Of a stretch of 64,000 nt of DNA, positions 25,701-33,425 are shown piece after piece. Position 1 is the first letter of the stretch. Every line of letters begins with the position of its first letter. The notes beneath the pieces were generated by a model. That model saw only the letters and a program-made list of their open reading frames with translations, was not told the DNA's origin and made no database searches. The DNA comes from Actinoplanes sandaracinus (GTDB taxonomy: Bacteria; Actinomycetota; Actinomycetes; Mycobacteriales; Micromonosporaceae). The position numbers and the translations under genes were made by a program. The DNA is taken from NCBI RefSeq assembly GCF_030009775.1, contig NZ_JASCTH010000043.1:1-64000 (forward strand), read 5' to 3'.

Positions 25701-27005
25701 CTCGGCCTCGGAGTCGAGCGTCGCGGCCCGGTCGGAGAGTTCCCGAGCCGCCAGCTGCAACTGCACGAGCTGGTCCGTGGTCCGCCCGAGCACCGTGAGG
25801 CAGAGCGCCTGGACCTCCTCGGGCAGGCCGTCGCGCAGCACCCGGAGCGGCTCCTCCTTCTGCGCGACCACCAGAACCCGCTTGCCGTTCGCCATCAGAT
25901 GACAGATCAGGTTGCGGATGGTGTGCGTCTTGCCGGTGCCCGGCGGCCCCTGCACCGCCACGTTCCGGTGGTGCGCGAGCCGGCGGGCGATCGACTCCTG
26001 TGCCTCGTTCGTCGGCAGCGGCATGAGCAGCCGCTCCCCCACCCGCTCCCAGCTCTCCGGCTTGTCGTCGGGCATCAGCAGCCTGCTCGGCTCGTGCGCG
26101 ACGATCGCGGCGAGAGAGCCGACGCCACCGGGATCGCCGCCGGTCAGCCTGTCCCGCATGTTCTCCAGGAAGCCGCGGAGCTGACGTTGCCGGGGACGGG
26201 CGAAGAGCACGGCGACATCCCGCAGGAACGCCTCGGCGCGGGGCTTCTCCTCGGTGTCGCCGACGATCACCCGGTCGAACCCGAGCCGGGACAGGGCACG
26301 GCCGAAGAAGTCACGCCGGCCGGCGTCGTCCCACAGGTCGACCTCGACCGCGCCACCCGGGCCGGCCAGGGCGGCGAGCTGGGCGAGGTGCCGCTCGTCG
26401 AGCCCGGCCAGAGCCTCCACCTGGAGCCGGGACGGGCCCGCCGGGGAGACGGTGATCAGGGCGCTGTCGGCGTCGTACTCGATCAGCACCGGGGTGGCGA
26501 CCAGCGGGTAACGGACCCGGGCGCCGTCGACCGTGGTCTCCACGATGCCGTGGCCCCAGACCAGCTCGGTGGTGGCGGCCGCCATGTCGACCTGGTGCAT
26601 CCGGTCGAAGAGACGACGGTGCAGGTCACGGGTCTGCTCGGCGGCCGCGGTCGCCAGCGCCCAGGGCCGCCACATCTCGTCGCGCCAGGTCTCGAAGTCG
26701 TCGCCCGCCGCCTCGGCCCGCGGCTCGTCGGTGGCGGTCACCTCGCCCCGCAGCCGGCGGCGCAGGCCCGGCGGAACGGCGACCGGCGCCGGCATCTCAG
26801 GACGGCCGACGCGCAGCCAGGAGGCGCCGTCGGCGCCGGGACCGCTCTGGCAGCCGGGATGTCCGGGCAGCGCGTGCAGCCAGTGCGCATCGGACGGCAC
26901 GGTGCGGGCCGGGCGATCCATCTGCGCCCGGACGGCGAGTAGGTAGTCGGCGACCGCCACGGCCCGATCGCGGATCGTCGTGGGCGATTCCCGCTGCTCG
27001 GCCAT
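22782..27005 (-). CDS. Large SF1 helicase with C-terminal restriction-like nuclease domain
   Basis: A 1407-residue DNA2/NAM7-type (COG1112-like) helicase. The N-terminal 345 residues are family-specific. Walker A (QGPPGTGKT) is at about 352-360 and is followed by a long, charged, probably coiled-coil insertion. Motif II (VIVDEASQADLF) is near 1005, with VVVGDDQQIGPQ after it. The second RecA domain has DAYTFQGDERDVVLIS (about 1203) and VAASRARDQLWIF. The last 110 residues form a Vsr/MTES_1575-like nuclease fold with ESDFERDVLKLL, YRIDFVL, AIECDGDAY and a closing RIRGSVF. Related helicase-Vsr proteins act as single-gene phage defence, so immunity is a reasonable inference. It stands alone with about 300 bp of non-coding DNA downstream. 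Confidence 0.85.
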   Translation of the reverse strand: MAEQRESPTTIRDRAVAVADYLLAVRAQMDRPARTVPSDAHWLHALPGHPGCQSGPGADGASWLRVGRPEMPAPVAVPPGLRRRLRGEVTATDEPRAEAAGDDFETWRDEMWRPWALATAAAEQTRDLHRRLFDRMHQVDMAAATTELVWGHGIVETTVDGARVRYPLVATPVLIEYDADSALITVSPAGPSRLQVEALAGLDERHLAQLAALAGPGGAVEVDLWDDAGRRDFFGRALSRLGFDRVIVGDTEEKPRAEAFLRDVAVLFARPRQRQLRGFLENMRDRLTGGDPGGVGSLAAIVAHEPSRLLMPDDKPESWERVGERLLMPLPTNEAQESIARRLAHHRNVAVQGPPGTGKTHTIRNLICHLMANGKRVLVVAQKEEPLRVLRDGLPEEVQALCLTVLGRTTDQLVQLQLAARELSDRAATLDSEAEARRVDRLTRNLEEAERELSAAMAGLRLIAESEAQTYQIGGVALLPAEVGGWLRERAATHGGIPDPVTGPPPLTIEEFATLLKLASRLSPEDRAAAMRPLPEISDLPDAAAAAAARERIAKAEERLSLLADQGVDMDAVRAERRSGMTELLTELREAVAWLRRREGTWTDRLGRLLDDTHWRTLWNDQVVTTETLFAELAVLAREVTGHRISVPEPILAEPKLLLTRLTEIRGRFAAGRGLSRLLQSGLYRLADEVRVDGEPLRTVGDVDLVISGVRRAQARRRLGDAWREWVERLAVPEPPGGWGDPEVWAGGLLAEANQSLDFDLNRWPPLARRVAALMPQRELVVDAATLAGVAEVLEAASEVFGCEKAQAVERAVAERVAPWPGLSEAWKSLDGWDAAVGEVRRVALLQPDVMRFHAAHDRLAVTAPEWAALIAAGEYPVVSGQACLEAWEWRRAQTWFDQVVGDVDPAVLARRVERARDRIRRLTSELVVASAWLEVSRALDDRRRAALADWTTALRKIGKGTGRGAATWQAHAQRAMESAVTAVPVWVMSVDRAIEQFAGGARFDVVIVDEASQADLFALPVLSLAERAVVVGDDQQIGPQLGFVGSVTALIRRHLNGVPSAEHFDPESSLYDHAVRRSPERILLTEHFRCVPQIIEFSSRHYYDGKIRPLRADRPSLPPIQTVFCEAGVRQPLAGFGDVNLEEATALVERVTKIVADPRYDGRTLGVISLLSSSGQAAYLMEQLREAIGEDEIQGRRLRVGDAYTFQGDERDVVLISTVVSEKDPRIAAFTKRDYHRRINVAASRARDQLWIFHSVRPGALLADDARGRLLAYAIDQRAEVNAVDPAVHCESDFERDVLKLLVGRGYRPVPQFRIGGYRIDFVLNAPDGRRLAIECDGDAYQGPDQWESDMRRQSVLERVGNCVFVRIRGSVFAREPEVAMRPVWQRIGELEITTVDGALMSPTAH

Positions 27006-27112
27006 TTCAGGAGTCTAGGGCGTGGCGTCGGTGCTGCTCGGGGGCGGCGCGCAACCCCGGCAACCGCTAGGGTGGCCCCGCTGATCTTGCATCGACGGTC
27101 TTGGGGACGTAC

Positions 27113-27997
27113 GTGAATCAGGGATGGGCGAACGTGGACGGGAACGGGCATCACTGGCCCGGTCAACCGGGGATGCCGCCGGCGTTCTACGGCATGCCGG
27201 CCGATCCGCTGGTCAGCCCCGATTACGCGGGCTGGTGGCAGCGCGGCATCGCCCTGGCCAAGCAGGTGTGGAAACCCTCGCTGATCCTGCACGCGATCGT
27301 GATCGTGCCCACCCTCGCGCTGACCGTCCCGGCCAACACCATGTTCACCGCGGAGAGCGCGACGGTCCAGGAAGCCCTGCGAAACGGCGGAGGCCTACCG
27401 CCGATGAACGGCTACCTGCGAGCCATGGCTCTGCTCATGGCGGCGTTCCTGGTCTCCGGCCTGCTGTCCACGATCGCCACGGCCGTCACCGTCCGGCTGG
27501 TCGTCGCCGCCGCCACCGGGCAACCGGTCAGCCTGCCGACCGCCCTCCGCGAGGGTGTGCGCCGCGTGCCCGCGCTGATCGGATGGGGAATCCTCGCCGG
27601 GCTGCTGGCCCTCGGAGCGGTTCTGGCGTGCATCCTGCCGATCGTCTACGTCGCCGCGGCCGTGATGGTCCTGCCGGTGGTGGTCACGCTCGAACGCGGA
27701 TCCGGGATCGGCCGGTGCTTCTCCCTCTTCCACGCCGACCTCGGCACCTCGGTGGCGCGTATCGCCACCCTGTTCGGCATCGGCACGGTCGCCGCGCTGG
27801 CGCTCGGCCTGGTCGGCATCGTCCTGGAGGCGGGCATCAGCGGAACCGCCGGTGTGGTCGGCTCGACCGTCGCGAACGGGATGTACGCCCTGGCGGCCGG
27901 GCTCGTGCTGCCGCCCCTGCTGGTCACCGCGTACGCGGACATGCGGTCGCGGCGGGAGCCGTTCTCCACCGCGTACCTCGCGCCGCGGCCCGTCTGA
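27113..27997 (+). CDS. Polytopic membrane protein of unknown function
   Basis: A 294-residue protein with a short polar Gly/Pro/His-rich N-terminus. It is followed by about six hydrophobic segments (SLILHAIVIVPTLALTVP; LLMAAFLVSGLLSTIATAVTV; ILAGLLALGAVLACILPIVY; VAAAVMVLPVVVTLE; IATLFGIGTVAALALGLVGI; TVANGMYALAAGLVLPPLL). It resembles the glycerophosphoryl-diester-phosphodiesterase-type membrane domain found in many actinobacterial proteins, but I cannot be sure. The GTG at 27113 follows GGGGA and is preferred to an upstream TTG. It is divergent from the helicase. Confidence 0.72.
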   Translation: MNQGWANVDGNGHHWPGQPGMPPAFYGMPADPLVSPDYAGWWQRGIALAKQVWKPSLILHAIVIVPTLALTVPANTMFTAESATVQEALRNGGGLPPMNGYLRAMALLMAAFLVSGLLSTIATAVTVRLVVAAATGQPVSLPTALREGVRRVPALIGWGILAGLLALGAVLACILPIVYVAAAVMVLPVVVTLERGSGIGRCFSLFHADLGTSVARIATLFGIGTVAALALGLVGIVLEAGISGTAGVVGSTVANGMYALAAGLVLPPLLVTAYADMRSRREPFSTAYLAPRPV

Positions 27998-28005
27998 GTT
28001 CTCCC

Positions 28006-28052
28006 CGCACATGAATCAGGACCGGCCGTGGGCCGGTCCTGATTCATGTGCG
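28006..28052. terminator. Strong bidirectional terminator
   Basis: A perfect 22-bp stem runs from 28006 to 28027 and pairs with 28031-28052 around a GTG loop. It lies between convergent genes and has a GAATCAGGACCGGCC core. Confidence 0.9.
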
Positions 28053-28072
28053 GCTCGTGGTTCCCCAGTGGC

Positions 28073-28741
28073 TCAGGGGAACTGCATGCGGCGGGGACGC
28101 GGGATCACCGGAGGCGGTAGCGGCAGATCGTCCAGGTGGCTCCAGCTCAGCATCCCGTTATCGGTCGACTTGATCTCACCAAGGCAGGCGCGGAGCAGAC
28201 CCAGATTGGGGGCGCCCGCGAAGCCGGCGATGATGACCTCGGGTTTCGGCTCGATCCCCGCGATGACGCCGCAGATCTTCGCGACCTCACGCTCGTCGAC
28301 GGCGTCGAGCGGGAGCGGGGCTTCGACGGGGGAACGGCGCCACGGTGGGCCGAACCGGCGCAGCAACTCGCGAGCGAGCCGGCCGAACGAACGGCCCACC
28401 TCGGCGTCGCGCATGGAGACCCGGGCCGACTGGCCGTAGCACCAGGGCACCACGACGTGCCCGTTGATCAGGACCAGCTGGTAGACCGAGCGCGGGACGC
28501 TGATGATCTCCGCACCGGGCAGCGTGCCCAGGAAGAGCACGAGCTCCTCGTAGGGCAGAGGCCACCGGGGATTCCCCAGGACACGTTCCATGGTCTGGGT
28601 CATGGCCGGGTGAGCGTGAACCTCGCGGTCGATAGCCGTACTCAAGGCTTCCGGCACCCGGGTCCACAGCTCGTCGGCGACCTTGTCGCCGAACTGCTCG
28701 ATCAGCCAATCACTCGGACCGACGAGAACGTCTGGACGCAT
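28073..28741 (-). CDS. Conserved-looking protein of unknown function
   Basis: A 222-residue soluble protein with normal coding codon bias. It contains an alpha-helical start (PSDWLIEQFGDKVADELWTR) and a beta-rich middle, EIISVPRSVYQLVLINGHVVVPWCYG. An NLGLLRACLGEIKSTDNGMLSW-like segment is followed by a Pro/Arg-rich end (LPPPVIPRPRRMQFP). No domain was recognised. It follows the bidirectional terminator and has a long non-coding region upstream. Confidence 0.72.
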   Translation of the reverse strand: MRPDVLVGPSDWLIEQFGDKVADELWTRVPEALSTAIDREVHAHPAMTQTMERVLGNPRWPLPYEELVLFLGTLPGAEIISVPRSVYQLVLINGHVVVPWCYGQSARVSMRDAEVGRSFGRLARELLRRFGPPWRRSPVEAPLPLDAVDEREVAKICGVIAGIEPKPEVIIAGFAGAPNLGLLRACLGEIKSTDNGMLSWSHLDDLPLPPPVIPRPRRMQFP

Positions 28742-28844
28742 TCCGCACCACCACCGTCCGTGATACCGACGTCACTGCTGGCTTGAAGAGTTGCACTTCC
28801 AATGATCGACTGGAAGAGGGAGGAACGAGATCACAACAACGAAC

Positions 28845-28982
28845 ATGAATGAAATCGACAATGTCGATCAACACTTAGCCACAACAGCGGAGCACGGCGG
28901 CGGCGAGACGCAGAAGATGCAACTTGCACAGAGCAGGATGGGCGCAAGTTGCACGGCCGTCCTACTATTCGCCGGTACCTGA
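28845..28982 (+). CDS. Possible 45-residue peptide
   Basis: ATG to TGA encodes a peptide that starts MNEIDNVDQHLATTAEHGGG and ends GASCTAVLLFAGT, a polar head with a Cys/Ser/Thr-containing hydrophobic tail. The nearest GGAGG is about 20 bases upstream, farther than normal, and no modification enzyme is next to it. It could be a peptide precursor or a chance frame. Confidence 0.22.
   Translation: MNEIDNVDQHLATTAEHGGGETQKMQLAQSRMGASCTAVLLFAGT
28919..28952. promoter_or_regulatory. Inverted repeat GCAACTTGC / GCAAGTTGC
   Basis: Two exact 9-bp arms separated by 16 bases, with a third related half-site (AGTTGCAC) at about 28789-28796. Spacing and repetition suggest a regulator-binding site, but no adjacent regulator gene is present. 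Confidence 0.35.
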
Positions 28983-29483
28983 TAGTGAAGCGGATAGTTA
29001 TTTCCAAGTGGTGACACTTAGACAAACAACGCTTCACACGGCGTGATCAAAGGCCGCGTCACCAGCAGCTCATCGCAGGAGCGGATCAATGGGCGAACCA
29101 CTCGCCACGGCGGCGGCGGCCTGCAACCAATTGCAGTACGCGCGTCTCTTTTCAGGTGGAGCCGCGCGGAGAGGGGTTCACGCCTAGTGATGACCCCGAG
29201 GGGACGCCACCCTACTGTCAGATACCCGTCAGTTGGCTCATGGCGTCAGGCGAACCCTCTCGGCGCCGACACTGGTCACGCGCACCTCGACCCCGCGCCG
29301 GGATCGGCGATCATCAGCCAGACCAAGATCCGACTTGAATCCGATACACCCCATAATTGCGATTTGCGGCATTCAAAATCGCATACCACGACAGCGGCGT
29401 ATCACAGCCGCTCACCGGCGGATTTCCGGCAACCGCCCAATCGGGCCCGAACGTTTCCCGCGCACATTTCGGCGGCACGTCAA

Positions 29484-29951
29484 TTACCCGCCGGAACCGG
29501 CGATCGGGTCCGGCCGAAATGGGAGCCACGTCTCCCGGTGTTCGGCATACGGGGTGACGTTCTCGGGGAACCAGACCAGCCCCGTGCCCCGGTCGGCGAC
29601 TCCCATCAGGAAGTCGTAACCACGCACCAGGGCGATCGCGACCGGGCACACGCCGGCCAGTTCGGTGAAAAGCGCCCGGGCCTCGGCCAACTGACGCCCC
29701 CGGTCCCCGGCGGTGATCCCGAGATCGAGCACCAGCGGAAACACATCGAGGAAGGACGGCTCCCCGGGATCGGCGAGATCGTTGACATGCAATTCGCCGC
29801 CCACCGCTCCGCTCTCCGGCAGCGGGCGGGACAGGAAGGTCTCACCGTTCCCGCCGCGGATCACCGTCAGGCCCACCGCCGGCGCGATCTCGGCGGCGAA
29901 GTCCGGCGGCGGGCGGAGGGAGTGGAAGTAGACGTGCTCTTGAGTGGACAA
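29484..29951 (-). CDS. Protein of unknown function downstream of the YbaB-like gene
   Basis: A 155-residue soluble acidic protein from a TTG start that follows GAGAGGAC by about eight bases. It contains HVYFHSLRPPPDFAAEIAPA, ESGAVGGELHVNDLADPG, the segment PSFLDVFPLVLDLGITAGDR and a Trp/Pro-rich end (GLVWFPENVTPYAEHRETWLPF). The composition and size resemble immunity- or chaperone-type partners of actinobacterial secreted proteins, but that is only an impression; no family was recognised. It probably belongs to an operon with the YbaB-like gene. Confidence 0.6.
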   Translation of the reverse strand: MSTQEHVYFHSLRPPPDFAAEIAPAVGLTVIRGGNGETFLSRPLPESGAVGGELHVNDLADPGEPSFLDVFPLVLDLGITAGDRGRQLAEARALFTELAGVCPVAIALVRGYDFLMGVADRGTGLVWFPENVTPYAEHRETWLPFRPDPIAGSGG

Positions 29952-29969
29952 CGACGTCGGTCCTCTCGG

Positions 29970-30125
29970 CTACGGGATGTCCAGCATTGTTCCATCGACC
30001 AGGATCACCCGGACCCGCTCCGGCAGCGGTGAGCCGTGCTCCCGGGCATGGCCGGCGGCACGGGCACAACCCCGCCGGACGGTCTCGGCGGTCAGGCCGG
30101 CCGCCCGCGTCGAAGCCGGACCGGC
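29970..30125 (-). pseudogene. Open frame continuing past the YbaB-like stop codon
   Basis: After the TGA of the upstream gene the same reading frame stays open for 51 codons to a TAG. It reads like protein (GLTAETVRRGCARAAGHARE, then ERVRVILVDGTMLDIP) with coding-type third positions, but has no ATG, GTG or TTG start that would yield more than a few residues. Either the upstream gene once extended through it and carries a nonsense mutation, or it is a remnant. Confidence 0.35.
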
Positions 30126-30512
30126 TCAGCCACGGCCGTCACCGCCGGCGAGCCGGTCGGCGTAGGTCTCGACGACCGCCCGGCCGACCGCGCTGTCCGT
30201 GCCCACCGTCGCGGCGGTCACGGCCGTCACAGCCCCGGTCATCGCGCCGCGGGCCGCCCGCAGGGTCGCCACGATCTCCCGGGCGGTGACCGCCGCGGGC
30301 CGCTGCCGGATGCCCTCCCCGAGGTCGAGGGCGGTCAGGTCGCCCCGCGCCCCGACCGTGACCGTGACCAGGCCGTCCGGACTTCGTGCCGTCTCCGAGA
30401 GCTGTGCCAGACGCGATGCCAGGGCCTGCGCGCGACCGGCGCGCTCCTCGATGGCTCCACGCCATTGGCCGATCAGTCGCTCCGCCCCGTCCAGGCCCTT
30501 TCCGTCGAACAT
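30126..30512 (-). CDS. YbaB/EbfC-like protein
   Basis: A 128-residue protein of the YbaB/EbfC type: an N-terminal helical arm (GAERLIGQWRGAIEERAGRAQALASRLAQL), a beta hairpin GLVTVTVGARGDLTALDL, and a C-terminal helix EIVATLRAARGAMTGAVTAV. Classical members bind DNA as dimers. In actinobacteria, paralogues also sit in operons with secreted-protein genes. The ATG at 30512 is preferred because GGAGG lies eight bases upstream, overlapping a first in-frame ATG. Role here unknown. Confidence 0.75.
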   Translation of the reverse strand: MFDGKGLDGAERLIGQWRGAIEERAGRAQALASRLAQLSETARSPDGLVTVTVGARGDLTALDLGEGIRQRPAAVTAREIVATLRAARGAMTGAVTAVTAATVGTDSAVGRAVVETYADRLAGGDGRG

Positions 30513-30594
30513 AACGACCGCCTCCATCCACCGTGATGACTACGCGGCAGACGGTAGCGAGACGGGCGCCGGCGTGGGGACGGCCTGTGGATAA

Positions 30595-30918
30595 CTACTC
30601 CGGGCAGGGGCCGACGGTGTCCCACGAGTGCTGGAAACGGTCCGGCGGGAGACGCCATTCGAGCAGCACAGCGAGCAGTTCGGCCTCGTCGGCGGCCTCG
30701 GCGTGCCGCAGCCGGACGGCTCCGAGGTCGTAGTCGTGGCCCTCCAGACGGTCGGACTCGAACTCCCAGTGCTCGACCACGAAACCGGAGTCGCACGCGA
30801 CGATGTGCACGAACGACCATCGGTGTGGTTGCGAGGCGGGCACCCGTACGCCGAGCCGCCGGCCGAGCCGCAGCGCCGCCAGGTTCTCCGGCGGCCAGGA
30901 CCATTCACGTGCGCCCAT
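30595..30918 (-). CDS. Small protein of unknown function
   Basis: A 107-residue protein starting at ATG 30918. It is Trp-rich (AREWSWPPENLAALRLGRRL; PHRWSFVHIVACDSGFVVEHWEFE) with an acidic middle (AEAADEAELLAVLLEWRLPP) and looks like a compact alpha/beta domain. Codon bias supports coding. It is divergent from the helicase at 30970 by about 50 bp, so that gap should hold both promoters. No family was recognised. Confidence 0.62.
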   Translation of the reverse strand: MGAREWSWPPENLAALRLGRRLGVRVPASQPHRWSFVHIVACDSGFVVEHWEFESDRLEGHDYDLGAVRLRHAEAADEAELLAVLLEWRLPPDRFQHSWDTVGPCPE

Positions 30919-30969
30919 GACGCAGGGGAGAGTACCGGTTCTCCCCGCCCGGGGCGCTACCGTGCCGGG

Positions 30970-32274
30970 GTGGGTTCCAACGTGCTCGTCAGCCCGGCCG
31001 CGGAGGCCGCCGCCGTCATCACCGCCGTGCTCGACGACCTCACCAGCGGTGACCATCGCGGGGTGGTGGTCGACTCGCCCCCCGGCGCCGGGAAGTCGAC
31101 CCTGGTGGTGCGGGCGGCCGGTGTGCTGGCCGCCACCGGCGCGCCGATGATGATCGTGGCGCAGACCAATGAGCAGGTGGACGACCTGATCGAGCGTCTG
31201 GGGGCGCGCTCGCCGGAGATCGGGGTGGGCCGGCTGTCCGCCGTCGACTACGAGCCGTCGGCCCGGGTCCGGGCCCATCCGGCCTGCCGGGTGGCGGCCA
31301 AGGTGGGCGACCTCGGATCACCGCCGGTCACCATCGGCACGGCGGCCAAGTGGGCCACGGTCACCGAGGGCACCTGGCCGTGGGCGATCGTCGACGAGGC
31401 GTACCAGATGCGGTCGGATGCCCTGTTGCGGGTCGCGCCGCGCTTCGAGCGGGCGCTGTTCGTGGGTGACCCCGGCCAGCTGGACCCGTTCTCCACCGTG
31501 GAGGTGGAGCGGTGGATCGGGCTCTCCTGGGATCCGATGCAGAGCGCGGTGGCGGTGCTGCTGCGGCACAACCCGGACCTGCCGGTGCACCGCCTGCCGG
31601 TGTCCTGGCGGCTACCGGCGTCGGCGGCCCCGGTGGTGGCGGAGGCGTTCTACCCGTTCACCGGGTTCCGGTCCGGCACCGGGCCGGGCGACCGCACACT
31701 CGCCTTCGGAGCGCCGGCCCGTGACGCCTTCGACGCCGTGCTGGACACCGCCGCCGCCTCGGGGTGGGGGCTGCACGAGCTGGCCGAGCGGTTCACCGTG
31801 CGTACCGACGCGGAGGCCGCAGCGGCCTGCGCCACTCTGGCCGCCCGCGCCCTGACCAGGGAGGGAGTCGCCACCTCGGAGTCGGGGTCCGGCCCGCTCA
31901 CCCCGGACCGGATCGCCATCGGCGCCGCCCACCGCGATCAGGTCGCGGTGATCCGCTCGCTGCTCCCTCCGGAGGCCGCCGAGGTCACCGTCGACACCGC
32001 CAACCGGCTGCAGGGCCGGGAGTACGACCTGACCGTGGTACTGCATCCGCTCTCCGGCCGTCGCGACGCCACCGCCTTCCACCTGGAGTCGGGGCGGCTC
32101 TGCGTGCTGACCTCCCGGCACCGGCACGCGTGTGTGGTGGTAGCCCGGGCCGGCATAGCGGAGCTGCTGGACGCGCACCCGTCCACCGAGCCGGTGCATC
32201 TCAACGTGCCGGTGAAGTTCCCGGACGGCTGGGAGGCCAACCAGTCGATGCTCGCCCATCTGTACCGGCGGTGA
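30970..32274 (+). CDS. SF1-type AAA helicase/ATPase
   Basis: A 434-residue P-loop ATPase of the UvrD/Dna2-like superfamily. Walker A (SPPGAGKST) is at about 36-44, motif Ia is MIVAQTNEQVDDL and motif II is WAIVDEAYQM with LFVGDPGQLDPF after it. The second RecA domain shows DTANRLQGREYDLTVVLHPL, and ESGRLCVLTSRHRHACVVVAR closes the motor. It is short for a helicase and has no nuclease or HTH part, so it may need a partner. The GTG start at 30970 is where family-like sequence begins. It is followed 57 bp later by a Prim-Pol gene on the same strand. Confidence 0.85.
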   Translation: MGSNVLVSPAAEAAAVITAVLDDLTSGDHRGVVVDSPPGAGKSTLVVRAAGVLAATGAPMMIVAQTNEQVDDLIERLGARSPEIGVGRLSAVDYEPSARVRAHPACRVAAKVGDLGSPPVTIGTAAKWATVTEGTWPWAIVDEAYQMRSDALLRVAPRFERALFVGDPGQLDPFSTVEVERWIGLSWDPMQSAVAVLLRHNPDLPVHRLPVSWRLPASAAPVVAEAFYPFTGFRSGTGPGDRTLAFGAPARDAFDAVLDTAAASGWGLHELAERFTVRTDAEAAAACATLAARALTREGVATSESGSGPLTPDRIAIGAAHRDQVAVIRSLLPPEAAEVTVDTANRLQGREYDLTVVLHPLSGRRDATAFHLESGRLCVLTSRHRHACVVVARAGIAELLDAHPSTEPVHLNVPVKFPDGWEANQSMLAHLYRR

Positions 32275-32331
32275 GCCACCCCGGACGCCGGCCCCTGCCG
32301 GAGGCCGGAGAATTGTCGTACGGTTGTTCTA

Positions 32332-33180
32332 ATGTCGCTCACGGCTGCCCTGGCGTACGCCCGGCACGGAGTTCCCGTCCTGCCGGTGCACACGCCTGGC
32401 CCCGGTGGTGTCTGTGACTGCGGCAGAGGAGCCCGATGCGACCGGTCCGGCAAACATCCCCGGCTCCGGCACGGCCTGACCGAGGCCACCACCGATCCGC
32501 GTCAGATCCGGCTGTGGTGGACCTTCTGGCCGCACGCCAATGTGGGCCTGCGCACCGGCGTGGTGATGGACGTGGCCGACGTCGACTCGGCGGAGGGCTG
32601 GCACGAGTTGCGCCACCTGCTCGGCGGCGACGTCCCGCCCGGCCCGCAGGTGCGCACCGGCGGGGGTGGCCGCCATCTCTGGTTCCGCCCGACCGGCTAC
32701 GGCAACCGGGTCCGTCTGCTGCCCGGGCTGGACTGGCGCGGCTGCGGTGGCTATGTCCTGGCCCCGCCGTCACGGCATGTGAGCGGTGGCGACTACCGCT
32801 GGATCCGCCGGCCCGCGGTGGCCCTGCCGGTGAGCCCGGCGGCGCTGGTGGCGCTGATCGCGGGCCCGCCGCCGCCGCCCGTGCCGCCTCGCCCGCTCCG
32901 TCGCCCCGATCGCTACGCGGAGGCCGCGCTGGAGGCCGAGACCGACCGGGTCGCCCGCGCCGTCGTCGGCGCCAGGAACGACACCCTGAACCGGGCGGCC
33001 TTCGCGCTCGGCCGGCTCGTCGGCGCGGGCCTGCTGGACGAGTCCGAGGTGCGCTGGGAGCTGACCGCCGCGGCTCGGCACGCCGGGCTCGGCTGGGCGG
33101 AGATCCGCGGCACCCTCCGTTCCGGGCTGACCGCCGGGCGGCGGCAACCGTTCGGGCATCGGCCACCGCACGCCGCCTGA
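32332..33180 (+). CDS. Bifunctional primase/polymerase (Prim-Pol) domain protein
   Basis: A 282-residue protein whose first 180 residues match the archaeo-eukaryotic-primase-like Prim-Pol domain of plasmid and phage replication proteins. It starts SLTAALAYARHGVPVLPVHT. GRGARCDRSGKHPR, the metal-site MDVADVDS, GGGGRHLWFRPTG and YVLAPPSRHVSGGDYRWI follow in the usual order. The C-terminal 90 residues are helical (NDTLNRAAFALGRLVGAGLL) and resemble the helical domain that follows many actinobacterial Prim-Pols. There is no fused helicase; the SF1 gene just upstream could serve that role. Confidence 0.85.
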   Translation: MSLTAALAYARHGVPVLPVHTPGPGGVCDCGRGARCDRSGKHPRLRHGLTEATTDPRQIRLWWTFWPHANVGLRTGVVMDVADVDSAEGWHELRHLLGGDVPPGPQVRTGGGGRHLWFRPTGYGNRVRLLPGLDWRGCGGYVLAPPSRHVSGGDYRWIRRPAVALPVSPAALVALIAGPPPPPVPPRPLRRPDRYAEAALEAETDRVARAVVGARNDTLNRAAFALGRLVGAGLLDESEVRWELTAAARHAGLGWAEIRGTLRSGLTAGRRQPFGHRPPHAA

Positions 33181-33425
33181 GCCGCACCGGTCCGGCCGGC
33201 GCCGGGCTCGCCAGGGGGCGGACCGGCCCGCGGTGTGCCGGGGACGGTTCTGCGGGGCCGGATCGTCAGGGCCGGGTGGGCGGGGGGATGTGCCGAGTCC
33301 GCCAGGACGGTTCTGCGGGGTCGGGTCGTCCGTTCGGACGGGCCGAAACAGATGATCGGGTCACGGCACAAACGGCCCACCCGGCGCTGCCGCCGGTAAC
33401 CTGGCGGTCGAAACCGCGGGGGGCG

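Larger units (their letters stand above)
28742..29483. other. 740-bp AT-richer intergenic stretch
   Basis: Noticeably lower GC than its surroundings, with no gene above 50 codons that I trust. Besides the possible peptide at 28845-28982 there is a 32-codon frame at 29089-29187 with a good AGGAG seven bases upstream (product begins GEPLATAAAACNQLQY). It is too short to assign. The left end should carry the promoter of the 222-residue gene. Confidence 0.5.

Noticed and set aside
23136..26942. A 1268-codon plus-strand frame opposite the large helicase
   Set aside because: His/Pro/Arg-rich with no domain pattern, a mirror of the helicase codon bias.
27101..27112. TTG at 27101 as start of the membrane protein
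   Set aside because: The GGGGA that would serve as ribosome site lies inside it and suits the GTG at 27113.
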